Below are positions 11,893 through 21,600 of a stretch of DNA of 64,000 bases, in pieces. The stretch's first letter is position 1, and every line of letters starts with the position of its first letter. This stretch comes from Kushneria sinocarnis (GTDB lineage: Bacteria; Pseudomonadota; Gammaproteobacteria; Pseudomonadales; Halomonadaceae), in contig NZ_RBIN01000010.1 in the NCBI RefSeq assembly GCF_003633775.1, forward strand, positions 1 to 64,000, read 5' to 3'. Position numbers and translations under genes: made by a program. The notes below the pieces were generated by a model. The model was not told the DNA's origin. It made no database searches and was given only the letters and a program-made list of their open reading frames with translations.

Positions 11893-11920
11893 AGATGGGG
11901 ACCGGCATCGCCGATTCAAG
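11893..11920 (-). promoter_or_regulatory. Sigma-32 heat-shock promoter of clpB
   Basis: On the minus strand CTTGAA (11915-11920) is followed after 14 bases by CCCCATCT (11893-11900), an almost perfect match to the RpoH consensus. It is 91 bases upstream of the clpB start. Confidence 0.88.
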
Positions 11921-11997
11921 CTTTGCCACCGCATTTTTATGTTAAATCAGCAGGGAGTGAAACAGGGCCGCAGCGCGTGCGGCAAGTCGTCGCCGGC

Positions 11998-12744
11998 TTA
12001 CTGGCGCAGCCAGATTACCGAGGCCATGCGACCGGTGACGCCATTGTCGCGGCGGTGCGAATAGAAGCGGGTATCCGAGGCGGTACAGAAATGCCCGCCA
12101 CCGATCGAGCTCACCCCCAGGGCCTCGAGGCGCAGGCGGGCCAGCCGATAGAGATCGGCCATGTAGTGTCCCAGCCGGTAGGGGCTGAACTCGAAGGCGG
12201 TCTCGGCCTCGGGCTGGGCCGCCACGAAGGCCTCCATGACCTCGCGCCCGACCTCGAACTGGGCGTTGGAAATGGCCGGACCCAGCCAGGTCATGAGCTC
12301 CTCGGGCGGACACGCCAGCGCCGCTGCGGTCGCCTCCAGCACGCCGCCGGCCAGCCCGCGCCAGCCGGCATGGGCAATACCGACCCGCGTGCCGCGACGG
12401 TCACAGAACAGTACCGGCAGGCAGTCGGCGCTCTGCACCACACAGGCATACCGCGCATCGAAGGCCACCGAGGCATCGGCCTGTGGCGGCGGCGAGCAGT
12501 AGTCGTGCCGGACACGCGCCCCGTGCTGCTGATCGAGCCACAGCAGCGGGCGCTCGTCACCGATCCGGCGGCTCAGGCGCTGGCGGCAGAGGGCCACCGT
12601 GGCCTCGTCATCACCGACATGCGCGGCCGTGTTGAAGTGGGCAAAGGGGCCCTCGCTCGGCCCCTGCTCGCGGGTGGTAATGAAGGCGCCGACGGTATCC
12701 GGAGCGTTCCAGTCGGGCAGGATCAGACCGGGCTGGTCATTCAT
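11998..12744 (-). CDS. pgeF: Peptidoglycan editing factor / laccase-domain purine nucleosidase family
   Basis: The 248-residue YfiH/PgeF (DUF152, multicopper-like) family. Members are reported as zinc-dependent purine nucleoside phosphorylases and, in E. coli, as a factor that prevents misincorporation into peptidoglycan. The conserved metal-binding blocks are visible: QQHGARV, QSADCLPVLF and IAHAGWRG. The ATG overlaps the stop of rluD by 4 bases (ATGA), so the two are translationally coupled, as in many gammaproteobacteria. Confidence 0.93.
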   Translation of the reverse strand: MNDQPGLILPDWNAPDTVGAFITTREQGPSEGPFAHFNTAAHVGDDEATVALCRQRLSRRIGDERPLLWLDQQHGARVRHDYCSPPPQADASVAFDARYACVVQSADCLPVLFCDRRGTRVGIAHAGWRGLAGGVLEATAAALACPPEELMTWLGPAISNAQFEVGREVMEAFVAAQPEAETAFEFSPYRLGHYMADLYRLARLRLEALGVSSIGGGHFCTASDTRFYSHRRDNGVTGRMASVIWLRQ

Positions 12745-13730
12745 GACGACACCTCGCCATGCCGGCTGCGCTGGTCATCACGCAGGGTGTCGAGCAGCCC
12801 CACCATGTCATCCGGCAGCTCGGCGCCAAAGCTCATGGCCCGCCCATCGTCGGGATGGGTGAAGGCCAGGCGCCGGGCATGCAGCGCCTGGCGCGGAAAT
12901 TCGCGCAGCAGTGTCTTGAGCGCTTCACTGCCCCCCATCGGCAGCTTGAGCCGACCACCGTAGAGCGGATCGCCGACCAGCGGAAAACGCTGGTGCTGCA
13001 GGTGGACACGAATCTGGTGGGTGCGGCCGGTCTCCAGCTGACAGCGCACCAGCGTATGCGCGTGAAAGCGCTCCTGTACCCGGTAGTGGGTCACCGCCGG
13101 CTTGCCGCCACTGACCACCACCGCCTGTCGCTTGCGATCAACGGGGTGGCGGCCGATCGGCGCATCGACGGTCCCGCCGGCGATCATCGCACCGGTCACC
13201 ACGGCGTCATACTCCCGGTGGACGCTGCGCGCCTGCAGCTGCTCGACCAGCGCGGTATGTGCCGCCAGCGTTCTGGCCACCACCATCAGACCGCTGGTGT
13301 CCTTGTCGAGCCGGTGCACGATGCCCGCCCGGGGCAGCGTGGCAAGATGTTCGTCGTGATGAATCAGTGCGTTGAGCAGGGTGCCGTCGGGATTGCCGGC
13401 CGCCGGATGCACCACCAGTCCGGCCGGCTTGTTGACCACCAGCACGGCGTCGTCTTCAAAGACGATATCCAGCCCGATGGGCTGGGGCTGCCACTCTTCC
13501 CGGGCCTCGATGGTCGCCGCCAGCTGCAGCTGCATGCCGCCGACCATCTTTGCCCGCGGGCGCCGGGGCTCGCCATCGACGGTCAGGGCGCCATCGTTGA
13601 TCCACCCCTTGAGCCGTTCGCGTGAAAACTCGCCGAACAGTTCGGCGGCGACCCGATCGAGGCGCATGCCGGTCATGGTATCCGGCACGCTGCGCCGGGC
13701 TTCGATGGTTTCACTCTGGGATACGGACAT
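12741..13730 (-). CDS. rluD: 23S rRNA pseudouridine synthase
   Basis: Forms pseudouridines in helix 69 of 23S rRNA (positions 1911/1915/1917 in E. coli). The 329 residues contain an N-terminal S4 RNA-binding domain (about 20-75, MRLDRVAAELF onward) and the RluA-type catalytic domain, with catalytic aspartate D142 in HRLDKDTSG. GGAG is well placed before the ATG at 13730; an ATG 21 bases upstream lacks a ribosome site. It precedes pgeF with a 4-base overlap and diverges from bamD, a conserved arrangement. Confidence 0.95.
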   Translation of the reverse strand: MSVSQSETIEARRSVPDTMTGMRLDRVAAELFGEFSRERLKGWINDGALTVDGEPRRPRAKMVGGMQLQLAATIEAREEWQPQPIGLDIVFEDDAVLVVNKPAGLVVHPAAGNPDGTLLNALIHHDEHLATLPRAGIVHRLDKDTSGLMVVARTLAAHTALVEQLQARSVHREYDAVVTGAMIAGGTVDAPIGRHPVDRKRQAVVVSGGKPAVTHYRVQERFHAHTLVRCQLETGRTHQIRVHLQHQRFPLVGDPLYGGRLKLPMGGSEALKTLLREFPRQALHARRLAFTHPDDGRAMSFGAELPDDMVGLLDTLRDDQRSRHGEVSS

Positions 13731-13943
13731 GGGAACTCCGAACGACGTCATTCAAGACGGGCGTTTCGCGGCGGCTGGACAATGCTTTATAGTGCCTTGC
13801 CTGGATCGCTCCGATGCCGGTCGCGAGACCCGGCATTCGATTCTCGCAGCGCCGGGCCTTATAGTATGTACCCGGATCATCAAGCAGCTGGCTGTCGACG
13901 GATTCTACCACGGCCGCCATTGATTGCCCGACATGAGGACGAC
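13731..13943. promoter_or_regulatory. rluD/bamD divergent promoter region
   Basis: This spacer contains two TATAGT -10-like hexamers on the plus strand (13788-13793 and 13860-13865). Both also read as A/T-rich -10-like sequences on the minus strand (TATAAA, TACTAT). No convincing -35 is paired with either, so exact starts cannot be assigned. Confidence 0.35.
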
Positions 13944-14984
13944 ATGCGCGCCATTTCCCTGAGTGCCCTGGCACTGGCCGCTGCCCTGCTCGCAGGCTGT
14001 GCCGGCAACGAGACCAAGCAGGACGCTCCGGAGGTCCCCGAACAGGAGCTCTACCAGCAGATTCAGCAGGCACTCAATACCGGTAGCTACTCGGCAGCCG
14101 TCACCAAGCTGGAACAGCTCGAAAGCCGCTATCCGTTCGGCGATTACGCCGAACAGGCCCAGCTGGAACTGATCTACGGCTACTACGCCGTCAGCAACTG
14201 GGAGCAGGCCCGGGCCGCCGCCAGCCGCTTCATCCGCCTGCATCCCGATCATCCCCAGGTCGACTACGCCTACTACATGCGCGGGCTGGCCGCCTGGCAG
14301 GCGGGCCGTTTCAGCCTGGAAAGCTTCGATCTGATCGATATCTCGCGTCGCGACCTGGGCGCCACCCGCGATGCCTACACCGATTTCGGCGAGGTGGTGC
14401 GCCGCTTCCCGGACAGCCCCTATGCGCCCGATGCCCGCCAGCGGATCATCTACCTGCGCAACGTGCTGGCCCGGCATGAGCTGCAGGTCGGCGATTTCTA
14501 TCTGCGCAAGCAGGCCTATGTCGCCGCGGTCGATCGCGGCAAGTGGGTACTCGAGCACTATCCGCAGACCCAGGCTTCCCGCGACGCCCTGGCCGTGATG
14601 GTGGAAGGCTATCTGGGGCTGGACATGCGTGACCGGGCCCGCCAGACACTGGCGCTGCTGATCAGAAATGATCCCGACAATGCCCGGCTCGATGGCAATA
14701 CCTTCGAGCCGCGCCATGTCGATGCCGAACCCCTCACGCTGGAGCGCCAGCCTGCCAGCGTGATCAGCGAGCTGACGGACAATACGCCGATGGGCACCGC
14801 CCGCAGCCAGCTGCGCGAAGGCAATACAGCTTCCGATCCGGCTTCCGACCGTGCCGGCGACAGCCTCCCGGTCGGCCAGCCACCCTCCACCGATGCGCCC
14901 CGGGCGGGCAATCGCGGCATGAACGGCCCCTCGATCGGTCCGGGCAACCCGCCCCGCTCCGGTACCCTGCCGGGCGGCGGCTGA
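13944..14984 (+). CDS. bamD: Outer membrane assembly lipoprotein BamD
   Basis: Essential lipoprotein of the BAM complex, which folds beta-barrels into the outer membrane. It has a signal peptide with lipobox LLAGC (Cys19) and then five tetratricopeptide-like repeats, with recognisable blocks YPFGDYAEQAQLELIYGYY and RRFPDSPYAPDARQRI. GAGGA lies just before the ATG. The protein is 346 residues against about 245 in E. coli. The extra ~100 residues at the C-terminus are Pro/Ser/Gly/Arg-rich, look disordered and are not part of the known fold. Divergent from rluD, as is usual. Confidence 0.94.
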   Translation: MRAISLSALALAAALLAGCAGNETKQDAPEVPEQELYQQIQQALNTGSYSAAVTKLEQLESRYPFGDYAEQAQLELIYGYYAVSNWEQARAAASRFIRLHPDHPQVDYAYYMRGLAAWQAGRFSLESFDLIDISRRDLGATRDAYTDFGEVVRRFPDSPYAPDARQRIIYLRNVLARHELQVGDFYLRKQAYVAAVDRGKWVLEHYPQTQASRDALAVMVEGYLGLDMRDRARQTLALLIRNDPDNARLDGNTFEPRHVDAEPLTLERQPASVISELTDNTPMGTARSQLREGNTASDPASDRAGDSLPVGQPPSTDAPRAGNRGMNGPSIGPGNPPRSGTLPGGG

Positions 14985-14989
14985 CCATC

Positions 14990-15014
14990 GGCCGGGGCCA
15001 TGCCGGCCCCGGCC
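14990..15014. terminator. GC hairpin between bamD and nadE
   Basis: GGCCGGGGC pairs with GCCCCGGCC (14990-14998 with 15006-15014) in the 58-base gap between these convergent genes. No U tract follows on either strand. Confidence 0.45.
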
Positions 15015-15042
15015 TGCCGACGATCATCACCCTGCCGCGGGA

Positions 15043-16695
15043 TCAGTCGCCGGGCTGCCAGCCATTGACGATGGGATAGCGCCGGTCGCGGCCGAAACCG
15101 CGCGGCGTGACCCGCACGCCGGGCGGCGCCTGGCGACGCTTGTATTCGCTGCGATCGACCAGCCGGATGGCACGCGTGACATCCTCCCGCTCGTAGCCGC
15201 GCGCCACGATCGCCTCCAGACTCTCGTCGCCCTCGATGTAGTGCCACAGGATGGCATCCAGGGTGTCATATCCCGGCAGCGAATCGCTGTCGACCTGGTC
15301 CGGTGCCAGTTCGGCGGAGGGCGGCCGGTCGATGACCCGCTGCGGAATCACCTCGGCCTCGCCTTCTGCAAGCGCCTGCTCGTTGCGCCAGCGCGCCAGC
15401 CGATAGACCCGGCTCTTGTAGACATCCTTGAGCGCGCTGTACCCCCCGACCATGTCACCATAGAGCGTGGCATAACCCACGGCCATCTCGCTCTTGTTGC
15501 CGGTGGTCAGTACCATCAGCCCCTTCTTGTTGGAGATCGCCATCAGCAGCACCCCGCGGCAGCGTGACTGCAGGTTCTCCTCGGTGGTATCGGCCGCGGC
15601 GTCGCCGAAGCTCTCCGCCAGCGTGGCGGTAAAGGCCTCCACCATGGGCGCGATCTCCATCACCTCGTAGTGCACACCCAGCGCCTCAGCCTGACGAGCG
15701 GCATCCTGGCGCGAGATCTCGGCGGTATAGTGATAGGGCATCATCACCGCCCGGACCCGCTCGGCGCCCAGCGCATCCACGGCAATCGCCAGCGACAGGG
15801 CGGAATCGATGCCGCCCGAAAGCCCCAGCACCACGCCGGGAAAGCCACTCTTGTTGACATAGTCGCGCAGCCCGGTGACCAGTGCACAGTAGAGCGCCTC
15901 GTCCTCTTCCGGCAGGGCTTCGCGCTCGCCCTCGACCAGCCGGACGCGGCCCTGCTCATCACGCCGGAGACCGACCGGCATCAGCCCGACCTGCCAGGTG
16001 GGGGCCTGCACCCGGCACTCGCCATCGGCATCGAGCGCGAAGGAGCCCCCATCGAAGACCAGCTCATCCTGACCGCCAATCTGGTTGGTATAAACGAGCG
16101 GCAACTGTGCCTCGCGGGCCCGGGCGCTGAACAGCGCCAGCCGCTCGGCAGGCTTGTCGATGTGATAGGGGGAGCTGTTGAGCGACACCACCAGCTCCGC
16201 TCCGGCCGCCCGGGCCTGCTGGATCGGCGCTTCCACCCAGAGGTCCTCGCAGATCAGCACCCCGATCTTCATCCCCCGGTGCTCGATCACGCAGGGGGCA
16301 GTCCCGGCCTCGAAATAGCGCCGCTCGTCGAAGACAAGATAGTTGGGCAGCGCCTGCTTGGCGTACTCCCCCAGCCACTGCCCGTTGTAGAGCGCCCCGG
16401 CCATGTTGTAGCGGTGCCCGTCACGCTCGCCGGGATAGCCCACCAGCACCAGCACGTCACGCGCGACACGTTCCGCCAGGGTGGCGAGCGCCTGCGCCAC
16501 CCGTCTGGCCATCGCCGGTCGCAGCAGCAGATCCTCGGGCGGATAGCCGGTCAGACAGAGTTCGGGCAGGACAACGATATCGGCACCGTGTTCGATACGC
16601 GCTTCACGCACGGTTTCGATGACCCGCTCGGTATTGCCGGGAATATCACCGACCAACGGATCGATCTGGGCCATCACCAGGGTCATGTCTTGCAT
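15043..16695 (-). CDS. nadE: NAD+ synthase, glutamine-hydrolysing
   Basis: Amidates nicotinic acid adenine dinucleotide to NAD+ using glutamine. The 550 residues comprise an N-terminal nitrilase-type glutaminase with the E45-K113-C149 catalytic triad (VVLPELCL, YAKQALP, VLICEDLW). The C-terminal synthetase carries the PP-loop SGGIDS at 293-298. The ATG at 16695 is preceded by GAGAGA; an ATG three codons inside or one 36 bases upstream are alternatives. It is downstream of thiO on the same strand with a 182-base gap. Confidence 0.95.
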   Translation of the reverse strand: MQDMTLVMAQIDPLVGDIPGNTERVIETVREARIEHGADIVVLPELCLTGYPPEDLLLRPAMARRVAQALATLAERVARDVLVLVGYPGERDGHRYNMAGALYNGQWLGEYAKQALPNYLVFDERRYFEAGTAPCVIEHRGMKIGVLICEDLWVEAPIQQARAAGAELVVSLNSSPYHIDKPAERLALFSARAREAQLPLVYTNQIGGQDELVFDGGSFALDADGECRVQAPTWQVGLMPVGLRRDEQGRVRLVEGEREALPEEDEALYCALVTGLRDYVNKSGFPGVVLGLSGGIDSALSLAIAVDALGAERVRAVMMPYHYTAEISRQDAARQAEALGVHYEVMEIAPMVEAFTATLAESFGDAAADTTEENLQSRCRGVLLMAISNKKGLMVLTTGNKSEMAVGYATLYGDMVGGYSALKDVYKSRVYRLARWRNEQALAEGEAEVIPQRVIDRPPSAELAPDQVDSDSLPGYDTLDAILWHYIEGDESLEAIVARGYEREDVTRAIRLVDRSEYKRRQAPPGVRVTPRGFGRDRRYPIVNGWQPGD

Positions 16696-16877
16696 GGCAC
16701 ACGGTCTCTCGAATTGACGGATTTGAACCACCGGACCATCGGACCCGGCCGGAAAACGACCCGACCCATCGCCCGAAGGAGCCTTACCCTAACGCAACAG
16801 CCATCATGATGCTCGGACTCGTCCCCCCTGATACGATCTCCACCCCCGGTCACCGCCTGTCTCCCGGTTTCGCCGGT

Positions 16878-18008
16878 TCAATGCCTGCCGGTGGCGGCCG
16901 GCCCCTCATCGCGCGCAGTCAGGGCAGTGCCGTCACAGCGGTAGGGCGTGGGATCGACACAGGGCGACTCGTTGCCCAGCAGCTCGGCCAGCAGTTGCGC
17001 CGAGGCCGGGGCCAGCACCACCCCGTTGCCGGCATGGCCGGCATTCAGCCAGAGCCCGGGCAGCGAGGTTTCGCCGATGAAGGGAACCCCGTGCGGTGAA
17101 CCCGGGCGCAGCCCCGCCCAGTGCGCCACGACCGAGGCGGGCGCGAGCCCCGGCGCCATCGCCAGCGCACTGGCCTGCAGTCGCTCCCGGGCCGTGCGGG
17201 TGGTGGACTTGTCGAAACCGCAGGATTCGAAGGTGCTGCCGACCAGCACCTGACCGTCGCGGCGGGGAATCAGATAGTCACCGCCCATCAGTACGACCCG
17301 GTCCACGACGTCCGGGGCACCCTGCAGCAGCAGCATCTGGCCGCGTACCGGCCGTATCGGCACCTCGATACCCAGCGGCGCCAGCAGCGGCCGCGTCCAG
17401 GGCCCACCGGCGATGACCGTGTTGTTCGCCATGAGGGGGCCGGTGTCGGTGGCCACGCCGATGACGCGATCCGCCCGGCGCACGAGCCCGGTTACCGGCC
17501 GGTGCTCGTGCAGGGTAATGCGCTCATGCTGCATGACCCGGGCGCGCAGCGCCTGCCCCAGCCGGGGCGTGCGAATGCTGCCGTGCGCCGGCATCCAGGT
17601 CGCCGGCGTCACCGCTTCGGTCATGCCTGCCGGCCAGTGCGGCAGCGGCGCCCGGCGATGCAGATCGAGCCGGCGCCCGCTGCGATGCTGCCAGCGCTCG
17701 GCCCGTTCGGGATCCTCGATGCGCAGATGGGCGATGCCGTGGGGCGAAAACTGCGGATCAATGCCGCTTTCGAGCCGGAGACGCTCGGCCAGCCCCGGCC
17801 AGGCCGGCTCGGCAATGGATGCCAGCGCCGTCACGGCATCGTCGTAGCGCCACGGATAGAGCGGCGACAGGATACCGCCCCCGGCCCAGGAGGCCTCCCG
17901 GACACACGCCCCCTGCTCGACCACCACCACGCTGGCGCCCCGCTCTGCCAGCAGCAGGGCACTCAGCAGCCCGTTGATACCACCGCCCACGATGGCAATG
18001 TCACTCAC
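16878..18008 (-). CDS. thiO: FAD-dependent glycine oxidase (ThiO family)
   Basis: DAO-type flavoprotein that oxidises glycine to iminoglycine for the thiazole half of thiamine. The GTG start at 18008 is chosen because GGGAGG sits 5 bases before it and the FAD-binding motif IVGGGINGL then begins at residue 6. A longer frame upstream has no ribosome site. C-terminal signature HWAGLRPGSP and the flavin-contact block NAGHAGNGVVLAP are present. It is 376 residues, normal for the family. In P. aeruginosa thiO also lies beside fimT, as here, though the strands differ. The thiazole synthase genes are not in the window. Confidence 0.87.
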   Translation of the reverse strand: MSDIAIVGGGINGLLSALLLAERGASVVVVEQGACVREASWAGGGILSPLYPWRYDDAVTALASIAEPAWPGLAERLRLESGIDPQFSPHGIAHLRIEDPERAERWQHRSGRRLDLHRRAPLPHWPAGMTEAVTPATWMPAHGSIRTPRLGQALRARVMQHERITLHEHRPVTGLVRRADRVIGVATDTGPLMANNTVIAGGPWTRPLLAPLGIEVPIRPVRGQMLLLQGAPDVVDRVVLMGGDYLIPRRDGQVLVGSTFESCGFDKSTTRTARERLQASALAMAPGLAPASVVAHWAGLRPGSPHGVPFIGETSLPGLWLNAGHAGNGVVLAPASAQLLAELLGNESPCVDPTPYRCDGTALTARDEGPAATGRH

Positions 18009-18147
18009 TACTGCCTCCCGCACCACACGACCGAAGCGCTGCACTCTCAAGCCGACTCCCGCCGGTGCCGTTATATTAGCCATAAAAGATCAAGATCGGA
18101 GTCTCACGCCGCGCTCCCGACGAGCGCTCGACCAGGGAGAAGTATAA

Positions 18148-18663
18148 GTGATCGGGTCATCTCTCGTCCGCCACCAGGGTGGGTTCACCCTGCTGGAAAC
18201 CGTCATTGCCCTGGCGCTGCTGGGCATGCTGCTCGGCATCGGGATACCGCAGCTGAGCCGTCAGCTGCAGGCCCGTGCCCTGCGTCTGGATGCCCGCGCG
18301 CTGGCGGCCCTGATCCATCAGGCGCGCAGCGCCAGCCTGGGGGCTTCGCGGGCACTGCAGCTGTGCGGCAGCCGGGATGGCCTTCAGTGCAACGACGACT
18401 GGCACCAGGTCATCCTGCGCCCTGCCGGGGGCCGCCCGATCCATCATCTCCGGCTGGCGGCGCCGGAACGCATCATCTGGCGCGGCGCCAGCACGCCGCT
18501 GGTCTTTCACCCCCGCTGGCAGCACAACTTTCTCAATGGCACCTTTTCACTCTGCCCGGCGCAGCACACCGAACTCGCTGCCTGGCGCATCATCGTCAGT
18601 CGTCTGGGGCGTCCGAGACTGGAACGCAAACCGGATGATCCGCGCTGCCGGACGGCATCGTGA
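18148..18663 (+). CDS. fimT: FimT/GspH-like type IV prepilin
   Basis: Minor pseudopilin processed by PilD. The 171-residue protein starts with a short basic leader cut after G12, then FTLLE with the invariant Glu at mature position 5 and a hydrophobic N-terminal helix. The C-terminal domain is of the GspH/FimT type, with three cysteines. The GTG start follows AGGGAGA by 8 bases. It is transcribed towards the c-di-GMP gene on the other strand, and their stop codons abut with no bases between. It is separated from pilV-pilW-pilX-pilY1, unlike in Pseudomonas. It could equally be called FimU; the fimT name is by position. Confidence 0.85.
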   Translation: MIGSSLVRHQGGFTLLETVIALALLGMLLGIGIPQLSRQLQARALRLDARALAALIHQARSASLGASRALQLCGSRDGLQCNDDWHQVILRPAGGRPIHHLRLAAPERIIWRGASTPLVFHPRWQHNFLNGTFSLCPAQHTELAAWRIIVSRLGRPRLERKPDDPRCRTAS

Positions 18664-21600
18664 TCATGACCCGATTGTCCTGGGCAGCAGCAGGCACTCC
18701 AGCGGCTCCGGCATGGCGACATGATAGCCCTGGACATAATCGACGCCCATGTCACGAATCCGCTCGAGCGTGGCGGCATTCTCGACGAATTCCGCCACCG
18801 TGGCCGCGCCCAGCCGATGGGCGATCTGGTTGATGGAATCGACAATGACCTGATCCAGCTCATTGCTGCAGACATTGCGCACGAAGGCCCCGTCGATCTT
18901 GACCAGATCGACGCTGAAGCTCTGCAGGTAGCTGAAGGAACTCAACCCGCTGCCGAAATCATCCAGCGCTACCCGGCACCCCAGCTCCCGCAGTGCCGTG
19001 ATCGCCTCGCTGGCCATTGATACATGATTCATCAGCGCGGTTTCGGTGATCTCGAAGATCAGCTGGCCAGGCGGCACCGGCGACCGGCCCATCAGCGCCA
19101 GCAGCCATGGCAGGAAGGTGGCATCGCTGAGCGAATTGGCCGAGAGATTGATGCTCAGCTGCAGCGTCGGACAGGTGGCAATCTCCTCACCGCGGCGGCA
19201 CAGCAGCTGCTCGATGACCCAGCAGTCGATGGCCGCCATCATGCCGTAGCGCTCGGCGACCGGAATGAAGGCCCCCGGAGGTACCAGCACCTCATCCTTG
19301 TCCTGCATGCGCAACAGGATCTCGTGGTGTTCGCCTTCACCGGCCCCCTCATGCAGGTGCATGATGCGCTGACTGTAGAGCACGAACCGATCGGCTTCGA
19401 TCGCTTCGCGCAGCCCTGCGGCCATGAAGATGTCGCGATGCTCGCGCTCGACCTCCTGCTGCCCCGGTTCGAAGGTCGAGGAGCGGTTGCGGCCGGCACG
19501 CTTGGCGGCGTAACAGGCAATGTCGGCCTTGCCGAGCAGCTCACCGAAGGTGGTGGTTTCGGCCTCGATCGCCACCATGCCGATACTGGCACCGATATCG
19601 TAGATATTGCCCTCCCAGACAAAGCGCAGGGCACAGATCAGCTCGATCAGCTTGTCCGCCACCTGGCGTGCCTGATCGAGCGTACAGTCGATCAGCAGCA
19701 GCCCGAACTCGTCACCCCCCAGCCGCGCCAGGATGTCCTGATGGCGCACATGGCGCCCGAGCAGCGCACTGACCTCGGTCAGCAGATGATCACCGGCGAC
19801 GTGTCCGGCCGAATCGTTGACGACCTTGAACCGGTCGAGATCGATCATGCACAGCACATCCCGGCTGCCCTCCCGGCGGGCACGCCCGAGGGCCTCCTCG
19901 ATCACCTGCTCGAACCGGGCCCGATTGAAGATGCCGGTCAGGGCATCGTGGGAAGCGGTAAAGCTGAGACTGCGCTGCAGCTCCCGGGCCCGCGAGACGT
20001 TCTGGAAGACCAGGATGGCGCCCAGCACCCTGCCGCCGTCCGCTCGCACGGGCGCAGCAGTGGCGTTGACATCGAAGCGCTCGCCCTCCCGACCGATCAG
20101 CACCAGGTCGTCCTCGCGGCTGAAGACACTGGAGCGCTGCAGGCACTCCCGTACCGGATTGACCAGCGGGACCTCGTGCTCGGTGCCATCACTCACGACA
20201 TTGAAGATGCTTTCGATGGCATGATGCCGCGCCTGCTCCAGTGACCAGCCGGTCATGCCTTCGGCAGTAGGGTTCATGAAGTTGATGCGGGCCTGGTCAT
20301 CGGTGGCGATCACGCCATCGCCGATCGACGAGAGCGTCACCTGCAACCGCTCGGTCTCCTCCTGCAGCGCGCGGGAGAGCCGCACCCGCTCCAGCTCGGC
20401 CGACTTGGCCGCCGTCACATCAATGATGGTACCGATCAGTCGCTGTGGCCGCTCGAGCTCATCATGCGCCATGATCCGCCCCCGTATCTGGAACCAGCGA
20501 TAGCCGGCCTCCGGACAGTACATCCGGTACTCGACCAGATAGAGTTCGGTCTCGCCCGCAATATGGGCCTGCAGCCGCGAGCGCACCATTCCGATATCCT
20601 CGGGATGGACGATATCCAGCCATTCGCTGCGGGAGAAGATGGCCTGCTCGCGGGGCAGGCCCAGCATGCGCCTGGCCTCCATCGAAACCTGCAGATCGCC
20701 ATCGGGCAGCTCGATCTCCCAGACGCCCTGACCGCTGCCATCCAGCGCCATTTTCCAGCGCAGCTCGTTGTCACGCAGCCGCTGACGCTCCCAGCGATTG
20801 CTCTGCATCAGCACTCCCAGCAGCAGTGCCGGCAGCACGATCAGCGCAGCAGCCAGATAGAACTGGCTCTCGAAATCCAGCAGGGCCGCCTCGGAGGAGA
20901 CGGGGGTATCGCTCAGAAAGAGCAGCGCGATCAGAGAGATCATGCTGACGGCATTGAGCAGGGTGCTGCGAAAGAAATCGAGCACCAGCGCCCCGATCAG
21001 CAGCGGCAGCCCGCAGTAGATGGTGGCCATCGGCAGCGACGGCAGGGCCAGCACATTGACGATCAGCGTCAGCAGCAGCATCGGATGGAACGGATTGCGC
21101 CAGCTGCTGGCCAGAAAGACATGCCAGCCGCGGATCGAACTGTTCAGTGCCAGCGGCAGCATGATCAGTAGCCCAACGGCATCGGCAATGTAGTAGCGGA
21201 TCCAGCCATCGAGGGCACTGGCCCCCCGCACCCACTCGATGAATGCAGAGGCCGTGGCCCCGAAGACAGGAGTGATCACCACGCCCAGCAGCAGGATGTA
21301 CAGCGTCGGCTTCAGCGCCTGGATCAGCACCTCGCCCCTGAAGCACTGTCGCAGCAGCATCGCGCCGAAGGTGATCTCGACCAGATGAATGGGCGTGTAG
21401 GCAACGGCTGCTGCTGCCGTCATGAAGGGCAGCAGGGCCAGGAAGTTGGCGCCCATCAGCGCCGCCAGCGGCCACCACCAGCGGCTGTAGTCGAGGCGCA
21501 CCAGCGCCGCGATCGCCAGCGCATTGGGCAGCCAGAGCGAGACCTGCCCGCCGGGAAAGGGAGCCAGCGACAGGCAGAGCACACCCAGTACCCAGAACAG

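Noticed and set aside
19300..19340. EAL motif written as EIL, suggesting an inactive phosphodiesterase
   Set aside because: EIL/EVL variants are common in active EAL proteins, and the other metal and catalytic residues are intact.
19024..21171. Plus-strand frames opposite the GGDEF-EAL gene
   Set aside because: Shadow frames; the catalytic motifs are all on the minus strand.
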